A stretch of DNA of 64,000 bases from Protopterus annectens (GCF_019279795.1 NC_056749.1:581312415-581376414), one strand, 5' to 3'. Shown: positions 10,651 to 22,140, counted from the stretch's first letter. The notes: a model not told the origin generated them from the sequence alone. Translations and numbers: made by a program.

Positions 10651-11420
10651 AGTGTAGACAGGTAGGGACAGATGAGAGATCCCTTGTCTTATGTGAGTAA
10701 ATCCACCTTGTGAGGTAACTTATGATGCTTGCCCTTGACTAGATGCAGAAGTAGAGACAACCAGTGCTGTCACGGCCAAAAGGGAGTCACCAACAAGATT
10801 TTGGGAGCATCCTGTTGAATCTTGTGTAGGACATTCAGAATGAGAGAAAAGGGAGGAAATGCATAAAGAAACATCCCCTACCAAGAAAAATGAGAAGGTG
10901 TCTACCTTCCACACCAGAGGACCTGGGACTCTGGCACAAAACAGAGGAAGTTGATTGTTCAGAGGGGAGGCAAAGAGATTTGCTTGAGGAGTACCCCACT
11001 GGTGAACAATGTCCAGAAACACATCCCTGTGAAGCATCCATTCATGGAATTGAGTGAAGGACCTTCTCAGAGTGTCTGAAAAAATGTTCTGATCTGAAGG
11101 GATATAAACTGCTAGAACAGTCACTTGATATTTGACAGCCGGATCCCATATCAGAAGTGCCAAACGGCAAAGAAGATAAGATCTTGTTTCCCCCTATTTG
11201 TTGATATACCACATAAGTGATATTGTCGGTGAATACCATGAGAGGCCCTGGGGAGAAAAGAGGATAAAAGGCTTGAAGAGCCAGCATGACAAGGAAGAGG
11301 AGGAACTGTAAAGTCTAGAGGATGTGCATGTTGAAACCACACCGACTTCAGAAACCACTGGAACTTCCTTATGTGGAGTTTGGCCAGAGGGAGCATCAGA
11401 ATGATGAAAGCCATGAAACC
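10651..11420 (-). pseudogene. DIRS RNase H / linker remnant (5' member of duplicated pair)
   Basis: A second RNase H-linker section in the same direction holds VFTDNITYVVYQQIGGNKI (11,042-11,287), YIPSDQNIFSDTLRRSF and HQWGTPQANLFASPLNNQL (10,720-11,163). It then runs into a linker ending near KLPHKVDLLT and DKGSLICP. It differs in sequence from the 10.0-10.65 kb member, so it belongs to a different copy or subfamily. Confidence 0.75.
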
Positions 11421-12300
11421 CAGAGCCCTCAGAAACTCCCTGGCTGTAATGGAGGCTAGGGGAAGAAGAGTTTAAAAGTAAGAAATGAGAGTTAAGGCCT
11501 TTGGAGGAGACAGGGATGCCAGCATTGGCACCGTCTGAATCCTGCAACTCAGAAAGACATGATCCTGAGAAGGAGCCAGAGAAGACTTTTTGAAGTATAT
11601 TGTGAACCCCAAGCTCTGAAGAAAAATGGCAAAATGAAGATTTTGCAAAAGGATCTCTAGAGAGGATTCCTGAATCAGTAGGTCATCCAAGTAAGGAAAT
11701 ATTTGGATCCCTTGACGCCTGCAAAAAACAGTCACAGGAGTGAGGCATTTGGTGAACACCCTTGAGGCAACAGAAAGTCTAAAGAGCAAAGCACAGAAAT
11801 GAAAATGCCAAGAAGCAGAGAAATACAAATACTTCCTGAAAAGAGGATGGATCAGAATATGGAGATAAGTATTCTTGAAATCCAGAGACAACAGAAAGGC
11901 CTAAGGGAGCAAGAGAGGAAATAGAGTCTGAAGGAACAACATCTGAAAGGAAGTCATCTTCAGAAAAGTGTTTAGATGAGAGATATCTTGAATCAGTCTC
12001 CAATTACCCTGTTTTCTGGGCACTAGAAACAAACATTCTTGAATAAAAAAACCTTCCCCCTTTGGGACACAGGCACCTCTTGAATAGAGCCCTGAGACAA
12101 GAGATCTTGAAGAACCTCTGGAAAAAAAGGAAGCTGTTCCTGAGGAGGCTGAGGAATGCCCATAAAAGGAGGATGGGATATCCACACCATGAAGTACTCC
12201 TGAAAAATGATTGACAGAACTCAAGAACGTGAGTGATTTGAAGCCAAACAGGAAGAGAAAGGTGAAGAGAAAGAGGAATGTGGCTGGGAACAGGTGGGTA
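11421..12300 (-). pseudogene. DIRS reverse transcriptase remnant
   Basis: The N-terminal part (about 11,900-12,300, in more than one frame) has GNWRLIQDISHLNTFLKM. The catalytic part (11,472-11,891) has LDFKNTYLHILIHPLFRKY and then FPYLDDLLIQ with the catalytic LDD. These are typical of DIRS RT. Frameshifts fall near 11,900 and 12,000. RT precedes RNase H as expected. Confidence 0.85.
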
Positions 12301-13990
12301 GTCAGGTAGCACTTGGTTCGTCAGGAAAGTAAGGCTTCTGTATCCCTGCAGTCTGAGTTACCTTAGCAGGAGGAGCCCGTTTACCACCATTTTTACCTTT
12401 AGCAGGAGGATGAGATTGCCTGCAAACAAAGGCTGGCTTAAAAGGGTAGTGTCTCTGAAATAAAGGCACAGATGAAACAAGCACAAGTTTAAGCTCCTGT
12501 AAGGCCTTCCCCTTGTCTTGAAGAGACAAACAAACCAGCAGCTGCTTCCCCAAACAAAAGTTTATTATCCAGGGGAGCATCCATCAACTTAGCCTTAATA
12601 TCATCAGGTAAAGGTTGAAGCCTAAGCAAAGAATACCTCCCCATTACTGAAACAAAATCAGCAGCCCTAGAAGAGGCATCTGCTGTATCATAACTACATT
12701 TGATAGAATGACAAACTACTTGAGAGGAAGTTCCTAGCAAGGAAAGAGCAGAAGATTTACTCACAGTCTGGAAGACCAGAAAATTTACTCACAGTCTGGA
12801 AGACCAGAAAAAAGCTGACAAGCCTGAGAAAGAAGAGCCAACAAATACCTAGATATACGAGTCTGAATTAATTGTCCTAAAAGCTAGGATAGCAGAAATA
12901 TAAACCTTCTTACCCAGCTTGGCAGTGGTTCTGCTTTCCTTGTCATAAGGCAGTAACATGGACAAAGGAGGCAATTGAGACAGCTTATCAGAGGCTACAG
13001 ACACCACAGAGGGGTCAGCAACAGGACAATTGAACAAAATGTAACCCTATAAAACCTATCAGGCTTCTTGGGAGCAGGGGGGCAGAGAATCAGGCCCTTC
13101 AGAGTCATTGGAAAAAACATTCAGTAAAGCAGCCAAAACAGGAGGAATGGCCAAAGGTTTAGGAGATTCCATCTGTAGTAAATCATAGTACTTCTTATGG
13201 ATAACAGAGATCTGAACACAATCCTACTTAAAAAATTCCATCATCCTAGAGACTGTGTCCCCAAAGGAAATTTCCTCAGAAGGAGTATTAGGACTATTAG
13301 ATTCCTCCTCCTCTGACCCATAGTCCAAAGGAGAAAGAATCTGAGTAGAATAAGTAAGGGATTCTTCACCAGAATCCAACTCTTCCTCAGAAGAATTCAG
13401 TTCTCTGTGCCTTTTAAGTGTAGAAGACGACAAAGGGGGAGCAGGAACTGAAACCCCTTGAGCAGGCCTCAATGACAGTAAAGCATTAAATAACTCCTGA
13501 GTAAAAGGCCTGCCACTCACTTTGTGGAACCCTAGGAGCAGAAGAAACATGTTCAGTTTTCCATTTCTTTTTTAAGGGAATGTCCACCCTAGAAAACTCT
13601 GACTCAGGATGGCATTCAACAACCGTAGTAGAAACTTCTTCCCTACGAAAAATCTGGGGAAACCCCCTTGACCCTTCAGAAACAATCAACCTTGGTTTCC
13701 CCCTAAACATCTGAAACAGATGCCTGCAAAGCCTCACTGGACGTGCTGCCCACCAGATCCTCACTGGCCTCCAACCCGGTCATGGCATAGAAATCTGGCA
13801 ACACAGCTAGGCGAGCTTCTGGGTTTGTAATAACCTTGGGAGAAACATCTGGCAGAGGCTGAACAGTGGAATATTCCGGTCTTACCTTTTTCACCTTCTT
13901 CCCCGATGGCTGACCCTCAGGGTGGGAAGTTTCTTCCATTGTATCTTCAGCAAGAAGTCCAAAATGCTGGTTCTCATGATACAATGAAAG
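12301..13990 (-). pseudogene. DIRS gag-like ORF1 remnant
   Basis: Upstream of RT, several frames carry a gag-like ORF. The part at 12,489-12,764 has DTADASSRAADFVSVMGRYS and KAKLMDAPLDNKLLFGEAA, which resemble the conserved part of DIRS ORF1. The N-terminal side (13,224-13,984) is rich in Ser, Glu and Pro with acidic runs such as SSEEELDSGEESL. No zinc knuckle is seen. The 14-bp sequence around tttactcacagtctggaagaccag is repeated in tandem near 12,755-12,810 (given here as a position, not a full motif). Confidence 0.65.
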
Positions 13991-14404
13991 GAAAGAAAGC
14001 CTACTACATATAGTTGTAAGAAGCTCCTAGGCAAAAAAGGCACTTATCATGGCTGTCTTTATGTGGAATCTGTTTCCCACACTGGCATTTACCCTTCTTG
14101 GATGACATTAACCCTAAACACAAAAAAATTCAAGCAAAAGAACAAAACCCCAATTGGGTACTTATCTTAAATGGTGAGGACTTCAGCAAACAGGAGTAAA
14201 TCACTGGAATACAAAAAAAGCAGTAAAAATGGCAGAAAACATACGTAGGCAAACAGACTGATGGTTAGAAATATCGTTCAGACTGGCAGCAAATTAGTTC
14301 AGATGATGGTACATCTGAAGGCCACCTTTATGCCTTACCCTACACAAGGAGCATTTGGGTGACATTCAATGTATCTTAAAGCAATGGTAAGCTTTGATAG
14401 ACTG

Positions 14405-14480
14405 ATCAGACATCAGGCTTCCACAGCAGGGAATCCCATAAGTGATGAATACTGCAGCAGTGAATGTAAGGACGTCACTA
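14405..14480 (-). repeat. Probable DIRS left terminal motif
   Basis: Read on the minus strand this holds ctgctgcagtattcatcac followed by ttatgggattccc, close to the ctgctgcagtcatcacactt motif at the opposite end on the plus strand. The two ends are therefore inverted relative to each other, as in DIRS elements. The similarity is partial, perhaps because the two ends come from different copies. Confidence 0.5.
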
Positions 14481-15147
14481 TATATAGACCATAATCCCTC
14501 CCACAAACCTGATTGGTTAACAAGCTGATCAAGGAAAATTGAATAACCAAGGACATTTATAAAACTACGAGTAAAAACAAAACAAATTAACTGAATATGT
14601 TCTCTACAATACAGTAAACACTAATAAAAATAATGCAGAATGCAAATTAGAATACAACTGATTATGGTAGACTATGTAAACTAGAATATGCTATTCTAAC
14701 CATGAATAATGTTATAAAAAAATAGATGAAAACAAACTTCATATTATTAAACATGGATGTAATGAAAGACAAAAGATTTAAAGTGGCAGTGCCAACCTTA
14801 ACCATGAACCTCAGCCGTTGGCTGAAGACAATCATTAAAAAAATACTAATTGACAATAAAATAAAACAAATGTAAAAAATAAAATAAAAATGTTTTAAAT
14901 ATATAAAGATGCTCTTAAAGAAAGCTACTGATAGAAACCATGTCATTTAAACCACAACCATTTGTAGAATTGTGGTTGAGTTGCCACCTTAACTCATTGA
15001 GTTCTAATAAATTCTTCCAGGAACCACCCGACCATCAAGCCCTATGCGGACAATGTAAAATTTAAGTCTATGGAAACTGTTGGACCTAATATGTTTAAAG
15101 AGCATGTTATGCTTATCCTTCCTATTAATGTCATATTTATTGGTAGA
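14481..15147. other. No recognised feature
   Basis: AT-rich sequence between the DIRS and CR1 relics. The minus-strand ORF at 14,662-14,946 is rich in Phe and Ile, as expected from composition, and has no recognised motif. Confidence 0.4.
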
Positions 15148-15463
15148 CTCTTGTCATAGGTTCATAAATGTGTACTAGGCTAATGACCACAAGGGCTTTT
15201 TTAAGTCTAGCCATGCATCTCAAATCAGACAAGTTCTGGTACCCTTGATAAGTGTAAGCAGGGGTTGGGAGATGAACCATTTACACATTGCCTGTGTCCG
15301 TTAGAGACATAGGTGCCAAACTAGGGATGAATTTCCTGTTCCCCATCCAATTATCCAAGTTACACTTGAACCGAGTTAGGGAGGAACTCTGTTTCACAAG
15401 TTTGGGGAGCCTGTTCAGAGACAGGCTAGCCTTTGCGACACATACTCGTCTCTCCACCAGGTC

Positions 15464-16130
15464 CTATTTATATGACAGGCAAGGTTTTGAATGGGTGATT
15501 CTGGTGCCGTTTGTTTTTTGGATATGCAGGAGGCCCATCAGAGTGGGGTCTGACAATGCTCTGCATGCCAGGCATAGATCCTTCCTCAAAAGCCAGTAGG
15601 AGATAGAATACAGGGGTAGGACCTTGAGGCGGCCTGCATGGGGCATTTTACTTGCGCTCTGTATTCTTTTAGTGAGGAACCTCTGTGGACATTCCAACTG
15701 TTGGACATGCCTGGTTAGGTACATACCAAAGGGGGACACTGTATCCAATGATAGGTCTGATGAATGCCAAATACAGTGAATGACTTCCTTGGACTTAGAT
15801 GCCATACCTTTGTTTATAAGTAGCACAACAGAGAATGATTTCCTCAGTACTGTAGGCAAGTGATGGTCAAAGGTTAGATTACGGTCTGTGTCCCTAAGTC
15901 CCTGACTACTGGGGTCAACTCTAAGCAATGTGTTGTCAATATGATAGTTACCAGGGATGGATGACTTCCCAAAGGATACTAGTATGCATTTCTTGGCATT
16001 TAGATTCAATCCATGGCTCTGACACCAGTTGTTTGTCTGTCTCAGCCCTTCCTATAGAACATTTGTGGGATTCAATGACAGCTCCTAATTTACAATCTGC
16101 AAATTTAGTCAGAGACCATATGCAACTATT
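15464..16130 (-). pseudogene. CR1 RT C-terminal remnant
   Basis: The ORF at 15,464-16,009 holds NLNAKKCILVSFGKS, FDHHLPTVLRKSFSVVLLIN and GMYLTRHVQQLECPQRFLTK. These are the parts of the RT C-terminal region seen in the other CR1 copies here. Just upstream the frame at about 16,090-16,110 reads LTKFADCKLGAVIE, matching the box around the RT catalytic aspartates with one Asp lost (normally FADD). Text before it jumps to the endonuclease. Confidence 0.75.
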
Positions 16131-17000
16131 AACATGCTTGTATAGTGTTTCTGTGAACAGTTCTGCATAGGCAGCAGTGTTCTCAGGGTTTATGGAGGCT
16201 TGACATTTTGCCAAGTTATCACTTAATAGTAGGAAGTTAGCCTTACAGTAGTTCCTGATTATTCCAGGTTTAGCTAGGGTTCCAGGTTTTATTTTTACTT
16301 CAAAGGAGATCATTTTGTGGTCTGACCTTACAAGGGAAGACATTACAGCAGGGGGTGTGTGTAGTACTCTCCTATATTAGTGAGGACCAGATCCAATATG
16401 GTTGCACCCCTGGTTGGTGTACTGACAATTTGGTCCAGGGAGTTTGTGTTCACAAAATCCAGGAATCTTTGTGCCTGTATGTTTGGTGTCGTATATGATT
16501 CCAAGTTAAAGTCACCCATGAATATGGTATTGGGTTGGATGGAAAGTATTTCCAGTAAGTTTATACATGGTATGGATTTCTTGGGTAATAGAGGGGGACT
16601 ATATAGCTTGCAAGGAAGTGGTATTGGAGTTTGCCTGTGGTGATTTGAACATGGAGCAGCTCAAGTACATTGTCCTGTTTGACTAGACTTGAGGTGTATT
16701 CATTTTTGATGTAAAGACACCTCCAACATTAGTCACTGTCTGTGTAGTAGCTAGTCTAAATGTGTGGAAGGCATTATAACCTTGCACTGTGTGTGCTCTC
16801 TGTGGCTTTAGACCATGTTTCAGTGACAGCACAGACATCAGCATTCACCAGCGTGAAGAGAGCTTGTAGGGAGTGGAGTTTTTTGTTTGGACTCCTCACA
16901 CTTAGCAGTAATACCTTTAGATTTTCTTGGCTTTGATTTGCTGTGTCAGAAGTATTTTCAGTTTGGCATTGCATAAAAAAGGCATTAAGGGGGGAAGGCA
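16110..17000 (-). pseudogene. CR1 endonuclease remnant
   Basis: The start of ORF2 is seen at 16,774-16,960 as SVRSPNKKLHSLQALFTLVN and VCAVTETW, the AP-type endonuclease N-terminus that nicks target DNA. The end is seen at 15,948-16,343 as SSLVRSDHKMISFEV, with the conserved SDH. Between them stops and shifts break the frame. The SDH part runs into RT-end sequence after only about 70 residues. Confidence 0.75.
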
Positions 17001-17312
17001 ATGTTTTAGCTAATATTTGAAAGCCTAGACAGGAGAGGTACTGAACAAACCTGGCAAAGCAGTGTGGTCTGTTGACCATCTCCTTCCATGCTGGCAAATA
17101 TTGAACGCCCTAAGAATGACACCAGAAACTAAGCCAATGATTAAAGTCAGTCATCTTTTGTTCATATTGTGGCATCATCCTTGGAGAAGGTAAAATGCTG
17201 CTCAATGCTAGGCTCATACCAGCCTGAGGCAATTTCCGAGAGGTCCATGATGTTTCTTTTCATATAGTCTAGGGAGGTACGTCTCAGGTCATTTACACCC
17301 ACATGGACTGTC
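17001..17312 (-). pseudogene. CR1 ORF1 esterase-like fragment
   Basis: Minus-strand text reads VHVGVNDLRRTSLDYMKRNI and later LGFQILAKTLPSPLNAFF. The same segments occur at 61.64-61.98 kb as VHVGLNDLRPTSLDYLKRDI. CR1 ORF1 proteins often carry an SGNH-type esterase domain, and the HVG-ND motif fits the block holding its conserved Asn. Only the second half of the domain is present; the 5' edge abuts PLE-like sequence at about 17,311. Confidence 0.7.
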
Positions 17313-17640
17313 TTCAGAGGTTTCTCAGTTTTACCAATATAGAAAGCAGGGCAATCTTAGCATCGTACCACATAAGGAACTCCAGCACTAGAGCAATGAA
17401 ATCTTTGTGTCAAATAGACTTTACCATAATCAGCTATATGAAATGAGGAGCCCTCCAAAATATAGCTTCATTGGTCACAGTGTCCACATTTTATTATACA
17501 ATGGTTAACCATGGCGAGTCCCACTTTTTCTACAAGAGATTTAAAACAAACATCCTTTCTGTGAACAAAATAGGGAGAAGGACCCAAAGCCTGAAACTGT
17601 TCACCAGCCATTGAAAGTCTGTTGCAATTTTAAGTATCAC
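17313..17640 (-). pseudogene. Penelope-like element fragment with GIY-YIG domain
   Basis: Translation on the minus strand gives NHCIIKCGHCDQ, then SSAGVPYVVRC, a stop, and DCPAFYIGKTEKPLK. The GVPYVV...FYIGKT pair is the GIY-YIG endonuclease signature, and with the preceding cysteines it resembles the C-terminal part of Penelope-like retroelements. The domain nicks target DNA in those elements. RT is not recognised here. The 5' edge is uncertain; 17,313-17,520 is the firm part. Confidence 0.65.
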
Positions 17641-17779
17641 TGATTTGATGTAAAAAAAAAAAATCAAGACTGTGTGAGAACCAAAGTCTTACTAAAACTG
17701 CCTACAGCCTTTGGTAGAGCATTGTTGCCAATAGTGAGATTTGTTTTCTCTATCAAGGGGTAAAAAGTAGACTGTTCAA

Positions 17780-18960
17780 AATTTGTAACTTCACTCAAAT
17801 CACACTGATAAAACATGATGGATAACCACGTACTTCAAATAACTTAAGTTTGCCATTTACGCTGGGTTTTATCCAAGTTTCAGTTATAGTGAGAATGGGA
17901 GTCTTATGTTTGCTAAGCCAGGCATGTAGTTCAGTGATTTTATTTCTTATGTTTCTAACATTTATTGCAGCAAAAATTAGCTCATCAGGGTTGGGGATTG
18001 GCTGTTAATGGATTAGAAGAGTGTGGGAGAAAATTATCTTTATGTTCATTGTGATAGGTGGGACCAGGATTAGGGTATCTCCTCCTAGAAGGATTTTATT
18101 ATATTGAGGAATTACGCATACTTGTTTTTTGGAGAGGATTCTTGCACTTAATTTTGTTTTGGTTTGAGATGAAGTGCAGTTAATCAGTCTGTATTTGGAA
18201 TAAAGGTAAAGGGCAATATTCGGTTTGGTGCAATGTGTGGAGAGTGTAAAGAGGAAGTATGGATAGGTGGTTGAGAGAGCTGGAGAGGTGTTGAGACATA
18301 CTGACTCATAGTAGGATGAAAGATGGCACAGCAGGAGCAGAAGAATAGAGGATATGCTGAAGAGTAGCAGAATTAAGTACAGGATATAGACATCAAGTAG
18401 TGGGGAAAGTAGCAATGAAGACAGAAACAAGAAGTTACAGGCCAGTAGAAGATTCAGTGATGGTGGATTCTGAAAGCTGGTAAAAGATGGATAAGGAGAG
18501 AACTATTTTCTATTAAAGAAGAGAGTTAGGTTGTCCTGGTAGCTTTTCTGGAATGTAAGGAATAGTGGGGTATGAAAGGCTAGAGTATGATGATATAGTC
18601 AAAATAAGATGAAATGAGGGTTTATTTGGGAAAAGTAAAAGACAGTGTGGAATAGATAGGTATTATTAGGAGGGTTGTGATTATGAATGGATATAGTGCA
18701 AAGTAGTATGGGATGGAGAAGATAGTTGGGAATGGGATAAAAATTAAATGCAGATGAATTGAACAGGAGACAAGAAACAGAAGTGTATATATAGAAGTAG
18801 CAAGGTCATTTGAGGATAGTTTGAAAATAAGAGTCACAAGTGAAATGTGTATGTAGGAAGTATAATGTTAGAGTGAGAGGGGCTGGGTGGGAATTATAAC
18901 AGAGCGGTTTATAGCCAGTTTAAAGCAATTAAAGAGATACAAAGTAAAACAGGTTTTCTG
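17780..18960 (-). mobile_element. 5' half of a LINE (ORF2 start, endonuclease)
   Basis: Minus-strand frames show NPNPDELIFAAINVRNIRNK, TELHAWLSKHKTPILTITET and WIKPSVNGKL, the N-terminal half of an AP-type LINE endonuclease. Upstream (18,005-18,430) the hydrophobic start with LLGGDTLILVPP matches the region before the endonuclease in the LINE at 41 kb. Sequence from about 18,450 to 18,960 is pyrimidine-rich on this strand, like the leader of the 38-42 kb LINE. It may be the other half of the LINE at 7.1-8.44 kb. Confidence 0.65.
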
Positions 18961-20824
18961 TCATTTCCTGAGGTTAAATAACTGGTATATGCAGAATAGC
19001 CTACTGGTCAAGAAAAAGAGAACAGTAGCCAACCTAGTAAGAGGTCCTTAAGTGCATGTATTACTTCACAGAGACTTTCAATCACAGAGCAGACATGTAT
19101 TTGACTGATTAAAGTTAATCTACAGCAAGGTCCTTTATGTTAAATATTCTTATATTATGCAAAGACAAAATTCTCATTAAACTTGTAGGAGTAGGGCCCA
19201 TTGGCAGCGCTCTTGCAGTATAGAGATCAGTTGTAGTGACCACAGGTTATTATGCAATATTTTAAAAAGAGAATCTATGATTCTAGCTGTGTCTTGTAAA
19301 ATACACAAGGACTTGCATGGCCCATGTTGAAGGCACATAGCTGGAAGTTATTGCTTTAAAAATGAGTAAAGGACTATTTTTGAAGAAAAGAAATAAAGCT
19401 ATGCAATTATTTTCTTCATATGTGAAGAACCCTTTAATTTTATGCAGAAAATTAAAACTGTTAGTATTATTAGTATGGAGGATTTGGTCACCACTGACAT
19501 CACGTTTGTACTGTGATTCGTAAAGATAAAAGTTTAGAAATAGTAGCTAATTTATTCCACAGAAAAACTTTTTTTTTCTTCTTTCTTTTTTTTTTTTCTT
19601 CCTGTTCTACTAAAATAAGACTGGTTGTGAAGTGTATGATATCATACTGCCTTGAGATTTTATTGTTTTTTAAGACAGATTTAAAAAAAAAAATAGAGTA
19701 GGTATGGGAGGTCTACAGTCCTGAGACATGGCCAATTTATGGTAGCACCAGAGGATGAATTAATTTACCATACTGCAAATACGCAAAATTAAGCATTTTA
19801 TTGACTTTTTTGATACTTAATGAAAATGCTACAGCACTTGATTAATACACAAAAAAAATTACGTTAATGATTTTTACATTTGCATGTAATTATAATTTTA
19901 CTAGCATCATCATTTAAGAGATCTTTTTGTTTAAAGCCAAGTACGGGATTCTGACTAGTATATACAATAAGCCACCTGCTAGCAATAGTTATTTAAAGTT
20001 TAACAGCATGCATTCATCATGGTTGATACAGAATATAGGGAAAGGGCATAGGAGAGTAGGCACCGCATTCCAGAAGACTTGCGCTCAGTGCAAGTGACTT
20101 AACTCCTGTGCAAGTTCTAGCTACAGAACAGGCTTATAAGGGAGTAAGCCACTTTTAGAATAGAGCCATAACTACATTGATATTCAAGTTGGAGCTGAAT
20201 TATTTAAAAATAAGTTTCAGCAAAGAAGGCACCCAAACTCCATTTTTAACAATAAGATAGAGGAATTGTTACAAGGAAGAGCTGTAATACAAGGATTGTA
20301 TATTAATCAGGTTTAGCATTTTATAGTATGGCAGACAGAAGAGGGTGAGAACAATTTAGTTATGACTATGAAGTTGACACATTCCAAAGATATGTACAGC
20401 ACAGAAAATTGTAAAATCTAATTGTCAATGCTGAAGGGCTTTCACTCAGTTACAGGCATAGTAGGTGAGACTCCAAGTTTTATCTACAAGAAGAGAAGTA
20501 TGAAAGATTGGGGTTCTAAGAACAGGAAAGACCATTATGAAAAGGTGTGGTACTTCAAATCAATAACACTTTATGAAAGCCAGTGTGGATTTTTATTACT
20601 ATAAGGAGGAGACAGTATTTAGTTCCTGCATTTTTTAATCTCAGCTCTATGTGGAAAATATTCTGCCTTTTATGTATGACTTCCCCAGATTGCAACATTT
20701 TATGAATATATGTAAGCGGTTTCCACTTAAAATAAGAAAATGATCGACATAAACATCCCCAAGTATGTATACCCGCTTTGTTCAAATTTGCTATTTTGGA
20801 GGATGAGAGTTCCAGCAACAGTAA
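18961..20824. other. No recognised feature
   Basis: AT-rich sequence with a T-rich run near 19,565-19,600 and short A-runs. No domain or clear repeat was found by eye. Confidence 0.4.
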
Positions 20825-21130
20825 AGAAGACATTGAAGACTTTTAGACTGGTATGAGTATTCTGGAAATTGAAACTAGATGCATGTAATTTGCCAGGACA
20901 TAATGAAGTAAACAATATCAATTTAAAGTGACATGCATTGATACATAATATGCAAGGAAGTTGTATCACATGACATTTCTGTGTCAGGCATTTGTTGAAT
21001 GATAATGTGACATTTTCGCCTATTTAAAGCTGTTTAAGTAAGCTTCACAGTCTGCTAAAGTCCATGATGACAAAAACACTCACTGTAACTTTTGTTTCTG
21101 ATTCAAGTTATGTTTTAATGGCATTTGCTG
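20825..21130 (+). repeat. Unclassified dispersed repeat, copy 2
   Basis: Related to 5,161-5,460 over its whole length with many substitutions and a few indels. Conserved blocks are aagacattgaagact, tgacatttctgtgtcagg, aagcttcacagtctg and actgtaacttttgttt. The family is not recognised. Both copies lie in the same orientation about 15.7 kb apart. Confidence 0.55.
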
Positions 21131-21654
21131 TATTTTAGTATCATTCCTATTATGTATTTTAGAATAGACTGCCTTTGGATTATATTTGGATGTGAAGCTT
21201 AATTCAAATTAAAATTTGAATGCTTTTATTATTTTGTAATAAAAATACTGAACTTAGTTTAATTCATACATATTTTAATATCTTCTGATTCTTCTATCAG
21301 TCACAGTCTGTAACAGAAAGAGAAATCTGTATCACAACTATGTATATTACCTTTGACTTCTACTCAGTTTATAATTTAGATATACAATTATCTTTAGATA
21401 TTATATATACACCTCTTACCTCTTCCTTTCTTCATTCTGCTCTTAACATTTAGAGCCAATGTAGAAAAAAATTGTTCTAGCTTAGAATTGAATTTAAAGT
21501 GATATAATAAATCCAAACGATATCGTAGCTCATTAGCATATTTTTCTATTTCATTTAAGAGAAACAATAAAAAAATTTGACTTTGGAGAGAAAGGAGAAA
21601 AGGAAAAGAAAGGAAAAAAATAGATAAATAAACAGTCTGTTTACCTTAAAAGTC
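21131..21654. other. No recognised feature
   Basis: AT-rich DNA with an A/G-rich patch near 21,585-21,625. No coding motif was seen. Confidence 0.4.
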
Positions 21655-22140
21655 TGGCTGGGCAGTATTCATTTATAGCAGAGGCCCAGGGAGAAAAGCT
21701 TCATTTTGTTACATTGCATTATACTTAATTCTAGTTAAAACACAGAGTAGTTACATTTCTATTTACATTTATACACATGCAGTACTTGCATTTATACATT
21801 TTTACAGAGGTAGAAGTAACTAAAGAGAAAGCCCACATGCAACTTAGTGGATTGTACAGGCAGCAGTTATGTATAAAAATTGTTTTGCCATTTCAGAGAG
21901 AGGTTGATAGGTTTTGGTTTAAGTTGAGAATATTGTACAGTGAGAACAAAGTCTTAACCTGGTGATGAACATGTGCAGGTCAAGGAATTGTTAAGATGTT
22001 GTTTAAGCAGCGGTTTAAAACCATTAAGTTTGTCAGAGAGTTTTATTTGTGTGGGGATACTATTCCAGAGTTTAGTGACATATTGGTAGTAGAGCAAGTC
22101 TCCTGCAACATTATTTGAATTTTACTTCAGTCTTTATATC
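21655..22140 (-). mobile_element. 5'-truncated LINE 3' end, same family as 37.75-42.06 kb
   Basis: On the minus strand the last coding part reads TKLWNSIPTQIKLSDKL and HLNNSLTCTCSSPG, matching the C-terminal end of the LINE ORF2 at 38.5 kb and 33.3 kb. It is followed by a 3' tail with cttttctccctgggcctc and ggtaaacag, the same tail as at 37.76 kb. Strong 5' truncation is typical of LINE insertions. Confidence 0.7.

Larger units (their letters stand above)
8449..14480 (-). mobile_element. Composite DIRS-type retrotransposon
   Basis: Minus-strand order is left terminal motif, gag, RT, RNase H, a second RNase H/linker section, tyrosine recombinase, then a terminal region with inverted repeats. 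DIRS elements use a tyrosine recombinase in place of integrase and insert circular cDNA without target duplication. All frames are broken. The RNase H-linker segment appears twice in differing sequence, which suggests that two DIRS copies were joined near 10.6-10.7 kb. Whether this is a true tandem, a recombinant or a nested pair cannot be settled by eye. Confidence 0.85.
15148..17312 (-). mobile_element. CR1 LINE with internal deletion, copy 1
   Basis: Minus-strand order is the end of ORF1, the ORF2 endonuclease, then directly the last part of RT and a 3' region ending in the octamer-like cataggttcata near 15,154-15,167. Its 3' half matches 48.3-49.06 kb and the two plus-strand copies at 27.5-30.2 kb. 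CR1 LINEs end in short octamer repeats rather than poly(A), as seen here. Most of the RT domain is missing. Confidence 0.8.

Noticed and set aside
14662..14946. 94-residue Phe/Ile-rich frame as a membrane protein
   Set aside because: AT-rich composition alone gives this; no start context, motif or repeat partner.
15288..15599. 103-residue plus-strand frame
   Set aside because: Opposite to the CR1 3' region; no motif. The CR1 strand explains the conservation.
18005..18837. Hydrophobic Leu/Ile/Ser-rich frames as membrane proteins
   Set aside because: The pyrimidine-rich leader and start region of a LINE gives such composition in several frames. Text in 18,005-18,100 matches the LINE at 41 kb.
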